Below, piece after piece: positions 45,932-54,376 of a DNA stretch of 64,000 nt; positions within the stretch are counted from its first letter, which is position 1, and each line of letters begins with the position of its first letter. Position numbers and translations under genes: made by a program. This DNA comes from Pedobacter ghigonis. GTDB taxonomy: Bacteria > Bacteroidota > Bacteroidia > Sphingobacteriales > Sphingobacteriaceae. The stretch is taken from assembly GCF_903166585.1 (NCBI RefSeq), contig NZ_CAESCM010000003.1, positions 62,001 to 126,000 of the forward strand, given 5' to 3'. The notes under the pieces were generated by a model, which was not told the DNA's origin, searched no databases, and saw only the letters and a program-made list of their open reading frames with translations.

Positions 45932-46546
45932 ATGTTAGATTCAATTTTAAAAAAGATAGTAGCCGATAATGTGTTGCATGCCAAATGGTTAAATACATTG
46001 TCTTACATGGAAAATGCAGGTGCTAAAAAGATTTCAGCATCCGAGCATAAAGAAAATGTTAATCTCATTATTCTTAAACATGCTGCCGAAGAACATCGCC
46101 ATGCCTATTACCTGAAAAAGCAGATTGCAAAGGTTGATGAAGCCTTTTGTAAAACTTATACCAATGCAGAGCTTTTATCGCCCAACAACACTAAATATTA
46201 TTTGCACGCTCTAGATATTGCGGTTTGCCGTTACTTGAAAGCAGCGTTTAATCTTTCTGGTTACGATTTAAAATTTGCAGCTTACCTTTTTGTTACTTAC
46301 GCAATAGAGGTTCGTGCCGATGAGCTTTATCCAATTTACCAGGCGGTTTTAGATGAGGCGAAGAGTAAGGTAAATGTAAAGTCGATTATTTTAGAAGAAG
46401 AGGGCCATTTAGAGGAAATGATTAATCAGCTGGTTAACTTTTCACCTGACTGGGAAAATCACGCCGCTGAAGTAATTAAAATAGAGAAAGACCTGTTTGA
46501 TAGCTGGGTAGCTGCTTTAAATGTAGAGCTGCCGGTAAATGCTTAA
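45932..46546 (+). CDS. Ferritin-like helical protein, probable diiron
   Basis: A 204-aa soluble, mostly helical protein. Potential metal ligands are spaced as in ferritin-like diiron proteins: E27, an E-x-x-H within HAAEEHRHAYYLKK (E54, H57), a Glu in the EVRADELYPIYQ helix, and a second E-x-x-H in EEEGHLEEMINQL. I recall similar uncharacterised proteins in Bacteroidota but know no assigned reaction. It sits 75 bp after the dehydrogenase E2 gene and before thioredoxin; redox or metal handling would fit but is inference. Confidence 0.65.
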   Translation: MLDSILKKIVADNVLHAKWLNTLSYMENAGAKKISASEHKENVNLIILKHAAEEHRHAYYLKKQIAKVDEAFCKTYTNAELLSPNNTKYYLHALDIAVCRYLKAAFNLSGYDLKFAAYLFVTYAIEVRADELYPIYQAVLDEAKSKVNVKSIILEEEGHLEEMINQLVNFSPDWENHAAEVIKIEKDLFDSWVAALNVELPVNA

Positions 46547-46578
46547 TTGATATAGCATTGTTGCAAAATTATAATTCT

Positions 46579-46612
46579 GAACAGTCAAGTTTTAAAAAAA
46601 CTTGACTGTTCT
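46579..46612. terminator. Long hairpin after the ferritin-like gene
   Basis: Arms gaacagtcaagttt and aaacttgactgttc pair perfectly around a short A-rich loop. The following ctcgtt is a poor T-tract, so it may act as an mRNA stabiliser or weak terminator. Confidence 0.65.
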
Positions 46613-46661
46613 CGTTAAAACCAATTCCATTTACCATTGTTTCTAAATAAAAACAAGTAGT

Positions 46662-46958
46662 ATGTCTAAATTCTCCGATTTAATCAATGGCGAAAAACCC
46701 GTTTTGGTTGATTTTTTTGCTGAATGGTGTGGTCCTTGCAAAATGATGAAACCCGTTTTGGATCAGTTAAAGTCGCAGGTGGGCGATTCTGCATCGATTA
46801 TCAAAGTAGATATCGATAAAAACCAGCCTGCGGCAGCAGCCTTTAATGTGCAGAGTGTGCCTACGCTGATTTTGTTCAAAAAAGGGAAACCTGTTTGGCG
46901 CCAGAGCGGTGTGGTGCAGGCTGCACAGTTGAAGCAGGTTATCGATCAGCACGCTTAA
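46662..46958 (+). CDS. Thioredoxin
   Basis: A 98-aa cytoplasmic thioredoxin. VLVDFFAEWCGPCKMMKPVL contains the redox-active WCGPC; VDIDKNQPAAAAFNVQSVPT carries the cis-Pro loop, then LILFKKGKPVWRQSGV. It is slightly shorter than E. coli TrxA. It reduces protein disulfides using thioredoxin reductase. It is convergent and directly abutting pdeM: the two stop codons are adjacent without a gap. Confidence 0.93.
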   Translation: MSKFSDLINGEKPVLVDFFAEWCGPCKMMKPVLDQLKSQVGDSASIIKVDIDKNQPAAAAFNVQSVPTLILFKKGKPVWRQSGVVQAAQLKQVIDQHA

Positions 46959-47597
46959 TTAAACCTCTACAACGGTTTTGGGTGTTACAGCAAATATCCT
47001 TTCGTTATTTTTAGGGTAAACGGTATACAAGCCTGTAAACAGGCTAAAAGCAGGCAAAACAGCATAACTGCTGCCAAAGTAAAAACAAGGAAATTTGAGC
47101 CGTTGTTTAGCCTTACCTACTATGGTTACACCCGGATGGATGTGCCCGCTAATGGGATAAAGTTCAGCTGCATCATTTTTAGGTGCATCGTGAATGAAGC
47201 AAAATGGCCCTAAGCAATAACTGGGATCGTGTATTTCAATTCCCATTTTCGTATAATCTGCATGGGCCAGTTTATCGTGATTCCCTTTTACGAGCAGTAA
47301 TTTTAAATCAGGATATTGTGCTCTCCACCTCGAAAAATCATCAATATCTGTGTTTAAACCATGATGAAACATGTCGCCGGTAATGAGTAGGGTTTGGGGT
47401 TGATATTTTCCAATTAAACCACTTAACCGTTGCAAATCGCTCAGGGCAATGGTAGCTGGCACTTGCACTCCGGCTTGCCTGAAATGAGCAGACTTTCCTA
47501 AATGTAAATCGCTTATGGCTAAAAGTTGGTGGCCAGGTAAAAATAAAGCCCGCTCTTTATCTAAAATCAGTTCTTCTCCGTGGCTTGTAATGGTCAT
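46959..47597 (-). CDS. pdeM: Ligase-associated DNA damage response phosphoesterase PdeM
   Basis: A 212-aa calcineurin-like metallophosphoesterase. The metal motifs are AISDLHLGKSAHFRQ (D-x-H), ITGDMFHHG (GD), VKGNHDK (GNHD) and ISGHIHPGV (GH-x-H). This family accompanies the ATP-dependent ligase, Lhr-type helicase and MBL exonuclease in bacterial genomes; here all four lie on the same strand within 6 kb, with PdeM last. It is a probable nuclease or phosphodiesterase acting on damaged DNA ends. Confidence 0.92.
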   Translation of the reverse strand: MTITSHGEELILDKERALFLPGHQLLAISDLHLGKSAHFRQAGVQVPATIALSDLQRLSGLIGKYQPQTLLITGDMFHHGLNTDIDDFSRWRAQYPDLKLLLVKGNHDKLAHADYTKMGIEIHDPSYCLGPFCFIHDAPKNDAAELYPISGHIHPGVTIVGKAKQRLKFPCFYFGSSYAVLPAFSLFTGLYTVYPKNNERIFAVTPKTVVEV

Positions 47598-47699
47598 TAA
47601 TAAATATGTGATAGTGTTACCATTTAAGAAATATAATAACTTATAAGGCGTATTGCCCTAAACTTATATTTTCTCAAATGCCCTATATAGTTAAAAATA

Positions 47700-50177
47700 T
47701 TACTTAATTTTTTCTGATTCTGCTTTCATCCTTGCAATGCGCTGCTCCAGTTCTTCCGAACTCATATTTTCCCGCAAACTATCTACCTTAATCGGAAAAG
47801 AAAGCGGGGTAAAGCTTTTCGGGTGGGCAATTACAATTGCGCCATATTGAATTCTTTCCAATGCAGCGGCCAATCGCGGTTCTTCCAGTTGCTGATAAAA
47901 AACTTCATCGTATGCTTGCCGTAAAAGTAAATTATGTTGGTCATAATCACTAAAAACATTAAAAAATAAACCTGCCGATGACTGTAGATGTTTATTGGCC
48001 ACATATTTTCCGGGGTAACCCTGAAAAACCAAACCCGAAATGCAGGCAATATCGCGAAATTTCCTCCGAGCCATTTCGGTAGAATTGATGCTGAGGGTGA
48101 TGTCTTCCGTTAAATTTTTAGGCGAAAAAACTTCGTAAGCAATTGATTCGTCCATCGGTATTTCTGTTTCACTGAGCAGCTCAAATCCATAATCGTTCAT
48201 GGCAATAGAGAAACTGATGGGCAGCAATTTGCTCAGGCGGTAAGCTACAAGCGCAGCAAGCACTTCGTGTACCAGCCTTCCTTCAAAGGGATAGGCGAAC
48301 AAATGGAAACCTTCTTTGTTGTTAATCAGTTCGATTAGTAATTCATCGTTACGCGGCACATGCGAGCGTTTTTCCTGCAATAAAAATAGGGGGTAAACCG
48401 AATCCAGCTCCTCATCCTGATGGGTTTTATCCAGTGCTTCATTGTATTTCTTACGTAAAACCGAGCCTAAATTTGACGACAAGGGCAACCTGCCGCCATT
48501 CCAGCTCGGCGATATCGCATTTTTTTGTTTGCTGTTGCGCACAATTACCGTCATATCCTTTACATGGATAAATTCGAGTACGCGACCAGCCAGTCTGAAG
48601 TTATCGCCTGCCTTTAGCCGGGTTACAAAATATTCTTCTACCATGCCAATGTAGCCTCCTGAAAGGAATTTTACCTTCAGCATGGCATCACTTACAATGG
48701 TTCCGATGTGCAGGCGATGGCGCATGGCGAGCTGACGGCTTTTTACTTTCCAAAGCCCGTCTTCATCCTTAGTTACTTTCTTAAATTCGTTATAGGCACT
48801 TAAACTATCGCCGCCTGAGGTAATAAACTGCATTACCCAGCCCCATTCCTCAGGGAGGATCATTTTAAAAGCATGGGTGTTTTTAATCTCATTGTAAATC
48901 ACCTTGTCGTCAAAGCCATCGCCAATAGCGAGGGTAACCAGGTATTGTACCAACGTATCAAAAACCATAATAAAGGGTTCTCTGCTTTCTATATTGTTGG
49001 TTTTGGCGGCTTCTTTTATTGCGGCGGCCTCTACCAGTTCCAGCGCATGGGTAGGCAGGAAATATATTTTAGAGGTTTCGTGAGGCGAGTGTCCCGACCG
49101 GCCGGCACGCTGTAAAAAACGGGCTACACCCTTAGGCGAACCTACCTGTACTACCGTATCAACAGGCTTAAAATCTACCCCTAAATCTAAGGATGAAGTG
49201 GCGATAACAGCTTTTAACTGACCCGTATGCAAAGCATCTTCAATCCAGTTGCGAAGCTCGAAATCTATTGAACCATGGTGTATGGCAATGCGTCCGGCCA
49301 GTTCGGGTTCAATATTGAGCAGATGCTGGTACCACATTTCCGATTGGCCGCGGGTATTAATGAAAATTAGGGTTGTTTTGCTTTTTTCGATAATCGGCAA
49401 TAGTTTGTAAGCCAGCTTTAGCCCTAAATGCCCTGCCCATGGGAGTGTTTCAATATCATCCGGCAGGATAGATTTAATCAGGATTTTCTTTTCCAGGTCA
49501 GCCTTAACAATAATGCGTTTGGTGTTGATATCAGGTTCTAAAACATCCAGTGCTTCTTCAATATTTCCAATGGTAGCAGATATCCCCCAAACCCTTAAAA
49601 ACTGTTGTTTTTCCTGCCTTTGTAAGCCTTTAATGCGCGAAACAGCCAGTTCAACCAGTACCCCGCGTTTACTGCCTAATAGCTCATGCCATTCGTCGGC
49701 CACAATGCATTTCAGGTTTTTAAATAAAGTTGATGATCCTTTTTGGGCCAAAAGCAAATGCAGGCTTTCAGGGGTAATCAGCAGGATTTCAGGCATCGAT
49801 TTTTTTTGCTGAACTTTTTCCGCTTGACTGGTATCGCCATTTCTTACACCTACATGCCAGTCTAGTTCCAGTTCCAGTAAAGTTTCGCGCATCGCCCGGG
49901 CAATATCTTTAGCCAGGGAGCGGAGCGGGGTAATCCAGATCAGTTGCAACCGGTCTTTTGCTTTTTTATTACTGCTTTCGGAGGCGTTCATGGCCTCAAT
50001 TACAACTGCCAGAAATAAAGAAAAGGTTTTGCCGAAACCAGTAGGGGCATTTACCAGGCCACTATAACCATTAAGATAATACTGCCAGGCCGCTTCCTGA
50101 AACTGAAACGGCCTGCGCTTATGTGTTTTAAGCCATTGTTTTATCTTTTTATAACCTTTGGTTTTGGTTTGGTCCAT
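47700..50177 (-). CDS. Ligase-associated DEXH-box helicase (Lhr core)
   Basis: An 825-aa superfamily 2 DNA helicase. Walker A NAPTGFGKTFSLFLAVV lies near residue 40, DEXH is VADEWHELLGSKRG, motif III WGISATIGN, motif V TSSLDLGVDFKPVD and motif VI QRAGRSGHSPHE. Winged-helix and Lhr-core domains follow (about 430-800). It matches the helicase of the ligase-associated gene set. It lies 61 bp downstream of the ligase gene and likely unwinds damaged DNA or RNA-DNA hybrids for repair. Confidence 0.93.
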   Translation of the reverse strand: MDQTKTKGYKKIKQWLKTHKRRPFQFQEAAWQYYLNGYSGLVNAPTGFGKTFSLFLAVVIEAMNASESSNKKAKDRLQLIWITPLRSLAKDIARAMRETLLELELDWHVGVRNGDTSQAEKVQQKKSMPEILLITPESLHLLLAQKGSSTLFKNLKCIVADEWHELLGSKRGVLVELAVSRIKGLQRQEKQQFLRVWGISATIGNIEEALDVLEPDINTKRIIVKADLEKKILIKSILPDDIETLPWAGHLGLKLAYKLLPIIEKSKTTLIFINTRGQSEMWYQHLLNIEPELAGRIAIHHGSIDFELRNWIEDALHTGQLKAVIATSSLDLGVDFKPVDTVVQVGSPKGVARFLQRAGRSGHSPHETSKIYFLPTHALELVEAAAIKEAAKTNNIESREPFIMVFDTLVQYLVTLAIGDGFDDKVIYNEIKNTHAFKMILPEEWGWVMQFITSGGDSLSAYNEFKKVTKDEDGLWKVKSRQLAMRHRLHIGTIVSDAMLKVKFLSGGYIGMVEEYFVTRLKAGDNFRLAGRVLEFIHVKDMTVIVRNSKQKNAISPSWNGGRLPLSSNLGSVLRKKYNEALDKTHQDEELDSVYPLFLLQEKRSHVPRNDELLIELINNKEGFHLFAYPFEGRLVHEVLAALVAYRLSKLLPISFSIAMNDYGFELLSETEIPMDESIAYEVFSPKNLTEDITLSINSTEMARRKFRDIACISGLVFQGYPGKYVANKHLQSSAGLFFNVFSDYDQHNLLLRQAYDEVFYQQLEEPRLAAALERIQYGAIVIAHPKSFTPLSFPIKVDSLRENMSSEELEQRIARMKAESEKIK

Positions 50178-50238
50178 TGTTTAATTTTTTATACAAACTT
50201 TGCATGTTTTTAAAACCTGTGAGGTTTAAGCGATTAGA

Positions 50239-51828
50239 TTACAAAGTAGATTGCAGCAACTGCCTTAAATCTTCCAGTGTATTAATTTCTGCTGCTTTTT
50301 TATCTTTTCTCCACCGCAATATACGGGGAAAACGCAAGGCTAGTCCTGCTTTATGTCGTTTGCTTTCGGCAATACCTTCAAATGCAATTTCGAAAACCAG
50401 TTCGGGTTTAACGGTACGCACAGGGCCAAATTTTTCGATGGCATTACGGGTTACAAAACTATTAACCTCTTTAATTTCTTTATCGGTTAAGCCCGAATAA
50501 GCTTTGGCTATGGTTACAAGATTTTCGCCATCGCGTACGGCAAAAGTATAATCGGTAAAGAAATTTGCCCTACGGCCACTTCCTTTCTGCGCATAAATCA
50601 TTACAGCATCAACGGTATATGGGTTGATTTTCCATTTCCACCAATCACCCCGTTTACGGCCGCTGTGGTATAACGAATTAAGCTTTTTGAGCATAATGCC
50701 TTCGCTGTTTATAGCCCGAGAAGTTTGTCTTAACGCAGCGAGTTCTTCCCATGTGCTGCAATTTATAACCGGGGAGAGGATTACCACGCTTTCACCTAAA
50801 TTGCCAATAACACTGTTTAAAACTTGTCTTCTTTCGCTTAGCGGTTGTGTTCTAAAATCCTGTGCTTCGTATTCCAGTAAATCATAAACAAAAAAAACGA
50901 TAGGAGCGTCTTCCAGCTGTTTTTTGTTAATTGTTTTACGGTTCAGTCGTTGTTGCAATGTGCTGAATGGCAATACTTTTTTATCTTGCACGGCAAGTAT
51001 TTCTCCGTCTAAAACGATTCCATCAGGCAATGCATCAGCCAAAAAATGCAATTCGGGGAATTGTTCGGTTACCAGTTCTTCGCCACGGCTCCAGATAAAA
51101 AGCTCGCCATTTCGTTTTATAATTTGGCCACGTATGCCGTCCCATTTCCATTCTGCCTGCCATGCCGTAATATCGCCCAGGTTTTCGGGCTCCTGCTCCA
51201 AAGCATAAGCCAGACAAAAAGGGTATGGCCAGGAACTATCGGTATTTACATGGATTCCATTAACGAGCTCATGGAAAGTAATTTCGTAAGGGTTCCATTT
51301 CCCCATAATACTGTGCATAATCTGCGCACTATCTAAACTGCTTTGTTTAGCCAAAGCATTAACCAGCATTTTGTTTGAAACGCCTATTCTGAAATTTCCG
51401 GAAATCAGTTTGTTAAAGATAAAGCGTTCCTGCGTTTCCAAATGGTTCCAGGCATTTAAAATGAAAGCCTTTTTGGTATCATCGTCTTTTCCTTCTAGGC
51501 TATGCAGGTCTTCAATCCATTTGTAAAGCTGTAAATCGGAAGTGTGTTGTGCAGGCGGCAGGAGGAGGGCAATGGTTTCGCTTAAATCCCCCACATTGGC
51601 ATAGCTTTCAGAAAATAACCATTCTGGCGTTTGGGTAATTTCGATTGCCCAATATTTAAGCAAGGCTGATTTGATCGGCCTTTTTGGCTTTTTTCCGGTA
51701 AATAAAGCAATTACCCAAACTTTATCTTTATCATCAGCAGTGTTGAAATAATGAACCAAAGCTGCTATTTTATCATTGGTTTTGTTGCTGAGCTCGAGCT
51801 GCTGAATCAGTTGTGCGAAATGTTTCAT
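50239..51828 (-). CDS. ATP-dependent DNA ligase (ligase-associated repair type)
   Basis: A 529-aa ligase. An N-terminal helical DNA-binding domain (about 1-200) precedes the nucleotidyltransferase domain, whose motif I is EWKWDGIRGQIIK with the adenylated Lys. LDGEILAV (motif III), VFFVYDLLEY (IIIa), EGIMLKKLNSLYHSGRK (IV) and DWWKWKINPYTVDAVMIYAQ (V) follow, then an OB fold. It is additional to the replicative NAD-dependent ligase. Its start overlaps the stop of the exonuclease gene by four bases (ATGA), so the two are translationally coupled. Confidence 0.94.
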   Translation of the reverse strand: MKHFAQLIQQLELSNKTNDKIAALVHYFNTADDKDKVWVIALFTGKKPKRPIKSALLKYWAIEITQTPEWLFSESYANVGDLSETIALLLPPAQHTSDLQLYKWIEDLHSLEGKDDDTKKAFILNAWNHLETQERFIFNKLISGNFRIGVSNKMLVNALAKQSSLDSAQIMHSIMGKWNPYEITFHELVNGIHVNTDSSWPYPFCLAYALEQEPENLGDITAWQAEWKWDGIRGQIIKRNGELFIWSRGEELVTEQFPELHFLADALPDGIVLDGEILAVQDKKVLPFSTLQQRLNRKTINKKQLEDAPIVFFVYDLLEYEAQDFRTQPLSERRQVLNSVIGNLGESVVILSPVINCSTWEELAALRQTSRAINSEGIMLKKLNSLYHSGRKRGDWWKWKINPYTVDAVMIYAQKGSGRRANFFTDYTFAVRDGENLVTIAKAYSGLTDKEIKEVNSFVTRNAIEKFGPVRTVKPELVFEIAFEGIAESKRHKAGLALRFPRILRWRKDKKAAEINTLEDLRQLLQSTL

Positions 51829-52859
51829 GGTAATTTACTTTCGTTTTGCCCGGCTAAATCAACTTTGTTTTCTTCATCATCTTCCTGCCCGAATTTGGTC
51901 AGTACTTCACTGGCTTCAATACCTTTCTCATTTAAAAAACGGCTAAATGCAGCTGTAAAACCATGTGTTACATATACCTTTTCGGCTCCGGTTGCGGTAA
52001 TGGCTTCCATGAGGCCAGTCCAATCGGCGTGGTCGCTCAGTGCAAAACCTGCATCAGCACTCTGCCAGCGGCGATGTGCCCTAACCTGCATCCATCCAGA
52101 ACAGATGCCTGTAACCGGATGGGCTAAATTTTTGATCCATCGGCTATCACGCATAGCAGGTGGAACAATCACAATTCCTTTTTGCAAGGCTTCTTTAGTG
52201 GTTTCCGGTACTATCCTGATGGTTTCGGGTAAATTTACACCCGCATTTACAATTACCTTGTTCAGGTTAGCAATACTGTTGTGCACATATATCGGAACGT
52301 TGCCCGCCAGGTTTTTAATCAGACGTTGCGCCTTGCCCAAACTATAGGCAATTAATACACTTGTTCGTTGCTGGCTGATATTATCGCTTACCCAGTTTTG
52401 AATGCCGTTAAAAACCACTTCTTGTTTTTGCCATTTGTAAACCGGTAAGCCAAAAGTACTTTCAGAAACAAATGAGTGGCATTTTACGGGCTCGAAAGGC
52501 GTAGTAATGCCATCATCTTCAATTTTATAATCGCCCGATATTACACATATTTCACCCTTATAAGCCAATCTTACCTGTGCCGATCCAATAATATGCCCTG
52601 CCGGGAAGAATGAAATGTTTACGCCATTGCGGGTAATACTTTCTCCGTATTCGAGCGTTTCTACATTTAAGTCTTCACTAATTCTGCGTTGAATTATAGG
52701 CTTGGTAAGCGTATGGCAGAGATAATATTTGTTGCCAAACCGAACATGGTCACTATGTCCGTGTGTGGTTACAGCGTAATCTACAGGCCACCAGGGGTCT
52801 ATGTAAAAATCTCCCTGCTTGCAGTAAATGCCTCTTTTGGTAAATTCGATTAGTGCCAT
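51825..52859 (-). CDS. Ligase-associated DNA damage response exonuclease (MBL fold)
   Basis: A 344-aa metallo-beta-lactamase/beta-CASP protein. TTHGHSDHVRFG supplies HxHxDH, with FFPAGHIIGSAQVRL, VISGDYKIEDDG and the beta-CASP-like ALSDHADWTGLMEAI and VYVTHGF motifs. It is the first gene of the four-gene repair set and resembles SNM1/CPSF-type nucleases. The minus-strand start faces the operator repeats of the divergent SatD-like gene at 52901-52976, so the two transcription units share an intergenic region. Confidence 0.92.
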   Translation of the reverse strand: MALIEFTKRGIYCKQGDFYIDPWWPVDYAVTTHGHSDHVRFGNKYYLCHTLTKPIIQRRISEDLNVETLEYGESITRNGVNISFFPAGHIIGSAQVRLAYKGEICVISGDYKIEDDGITTPFEPVKCHSFVSESTFGLPVYKWQKQEVVFNGIQNWVSDNISQQRTSVLIAYSLGKAQRLIKNLAGNVPIYVHNSIANLNKVIVNAGVNLPETIRIVPETTKEALQKGIVIVPPAMRDSRWIKNLAHPVTGICSGWMQVRAHRRWQSADAGFALSDHADWTGLMEAITATGAEKVYVTHGFTAAFSRFLNEKGIEASEVLTKFGQEDDEENKVDLAGQNESKLP

Positions 52860-52900
52860 GCCTATTTAAACAATAAATGTATCAATTGGTTTTAGTTTAA

Positions 52901-52976
52901 TATCGGGTAATTAGCCGATAAATTAAAATATCGGGTAATTAGCCGATAAATCGAAATATCGGGTAATTAGCCGATA
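52901..52976. promoter_or_regulatory. Three operator-like near-palindromes at 28-bp pitch
   Basis: The 20-mer TATCGGGTAATTAGCCGATA occurs without variation at 52901-52920, 52929-52948 and 52957-52976, exactly 28 bp apart. It is palindromic except for one mismatched pair: TATCGG and CCGATA arms around a TAATTA centre. The 8-bp linkers are aattaaaa and aatcgaaa. The set lies between the divergent exonuclease and SatD-like genes, 40 bp before the SatD-like ATG. Dimeric binding by a helix-turn-helix protein is the simplest reading; the SatD-like protein itself has such a domain. Confidence 0.75.
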
Positions 52977-53015
52977 TTGTTTGTTGTTTCTAATTATTTT
53001 AGCGATATTGGTATT

Positions 53016-53621
53016 ATGATTTGCATTATAACAGGCGATATTATAGGCTCACGTAAAATAAAAGACACCTGGTTAGCAAGCTTAAAAGGGGCGCTAAAAG
53101 TTGTTTCGGGTAAGCATAACAGGTGGGAGATTTTTCGGGGCGATAGTTTTCAGGTAGAAGTAAGTGCAGCAGAAGCACTGAAAACAGCCATATATTTAAA
53201 GGCTTGTATCAGGTTAAACAAGGCAGCAGATGTGCGGATGGGCCTGGGGATTGGTGCCGTGCAAGGCAAAAGAAAAAAACTGACGGAAGATAGTGGTGAT
53301 GCCTTTGTGTACTCAGGTGTTGCCTTTGATAGCTTAAAACAGGTAAGGCTGAACCTGGCCATTAAAACCAGTTCTGCTGATTTTGACGAAGAAATAAATA
53401 CACTGATTAAGCTCGCCCTCATCGCCATGGATGGCTGGGGCATTGTAGCTGCCGAAATGGTTAAATTGGCGTTGGAGCATGAAAATATATTGCAAAGCGA
53501 ATTGGCTGCGATTTCCGGCAGAACACAATCATCGGTTAGTGAAGCTTTAAAGCGTGCTCATTTTGCCGAAATAATGGATATGGATAAGTTGTACCGTAAA
53601 AAATTGAACCAAATGTTTTAA
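53016..53621 (+). CDS. SatD-like protein with C-terminal helix-turn-helix
   Basis: A 201-aa protein from the ATG at 53016 (the frame opens at a TTG-type codon at 52977 overlapping the operator region, which is less likely). IITGDIIGSRK near the start (D8), EIFRGDSFQVEV (D43), VRMGLGIGAVQG and EDSGDAFVYSGVAFDSL are typical of SatD-family proteins. Their order resembles the metal-binding and hairpin motifs of class III nucleotide cyclases. Residues about 145-190 form a helix-turn-helix (LQSELAAISGRTQSSVSEAL). It may be a ligand-binding or enzymatic regulator. It is followed after four bases by the DUF3307 gene. Confidence 0.75.
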   Translation: MICIITGDIIGSRKIKDTWLASLKGALKVVSGKHNRWEIFRGDSFQVEVSAAEALKTAIYLKACIRLNKAADVRMGLGIGAVQGKRKKLTEDSGDAFVYSGVAFDSLKQVRLNLAIKTSSADFDEEINTLIKLALIAMDGWGIVAAEMVKLALEHENILQSELAAISGRTQSSVSEALKRAHFAEIMDMDKLYRKKLNQMF

Positions 53622-53625
53622 AATA

Positions 53626-54336
53626 ATGGATATCTACCTAATCAAGCTTATTATTGCCCATTTAATTGGGGATTTCTTTTTACAGCCAGGCTCCTGGGTT
53701 GAAGAAAAAGAAATAAAGAAACTTAAATCAGCCAAGCTTTACCTGCATGTAGCCATACATATTGCGTTGATATTCCTGATATTTTTAAGTTTTGGCGTAT
53801 GGAAAGTGGCCTTCCTGATAGGAGTAATTCATTTCGCAATTGATGCACTCAAATTACTGTTTCAAACGAAGAAAAATGCTCGTCTACTGTTTTTTATCGA
53901 TCAGGTGTTGCATTTCATATCTATTGTAGCAGTATGGCATCTGTTTTATAAAGGAAGCCTGGATATCAGTTATCTAAACGAAACCAAAACCTGGATAATC
54001 ATTTCGGGGGCGCTGTTTTTAACCATGCCTACCTCCATTACCATGCGGGTTATTATTGCCCGCTGGATTCCGGATAACCAGCCCGACAGCCCAAAATCAT
54101 TACAGAATGCCGGTAAATATATCGGCATACTGGAAAGGGTATTGATATTTGTATTTATATTAACCAAGCATTTTGAAGCAGTTGGCTTTTTGCTTGCAGC
54201 AAAATCTATATTCAGGTTTGGCGACTTAAAAGAAGCCCACGACCTTAAGCTAACCGAATATGTTTTAATCGGAACCCTGCTGAGTTTTGGGATTGCTATC
54301 GTAACGGCTATGCTAACCCAAATGTTTGTGGTATAA
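53626..54336 (+). CDS. DUF3307 integral membrane protein
   Basis: A 236-aa polytopic membrane protein with about six hydrophobic segments. The N-terminus IIAHLIGDFFLQP is the family hallmark. Paired polar residues lie in or near the membrane: H12/D16, H41/H45, H69/D73 and D92/H96, like an intramembrane metal or proton site. The C-terminal part has KSIFRFGDLKEAHDLKLTEY and a final helix. Function is unknown. It is translationally adjacent to the SatD-like gene (four-base gap), implying joint function and control by the repeats at 52901-52976. Confidence 0.78.
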   Translation: MDIYLIKLIIAHLIGDFFLQPGSWVEEKEIKKLKSAKLYLHVAIHIALIFLIFLSFGVWKVAFLIGVIHFAIDALKLLFQTKKNARLLFFIDQVLHFISIVAVWHLFYKGSLDISYLNETKTWIIISGALFLTMPTSITMRVIIARWIPDNQPDSPKSLQNAGKYIGILERVLIFVFILTKHFEAVGFLLAAKSIFRFGDLKEAHDLKLTEYVLIGTLLSFGIAIVTAMLTQMFVV

Positions 54337-54361
54337 AAAAAGCAGCCCGAGAGCTGCTTTT
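54335..54361. terminator. Bidirectional terminator between DUF3307 and S9 peptidase genes
   Basis: Arms aaaagcagc and gctgctttt around ccgaga form a stem flanked by As on the left and Ts on the right, so it can act on both convergent transcripts. Confidence 0.8.
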
Positions 54362-54376
54362 AAGTTCGATTATCTG

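Noticed and set aside
52901..52976. Three identical 20-mers that could be iterons of an origin
   Set aside because: There are only three copies, no DnaA-box cluster and no initiator gene; the position between divergent genes and the palindromic form fit operators better.
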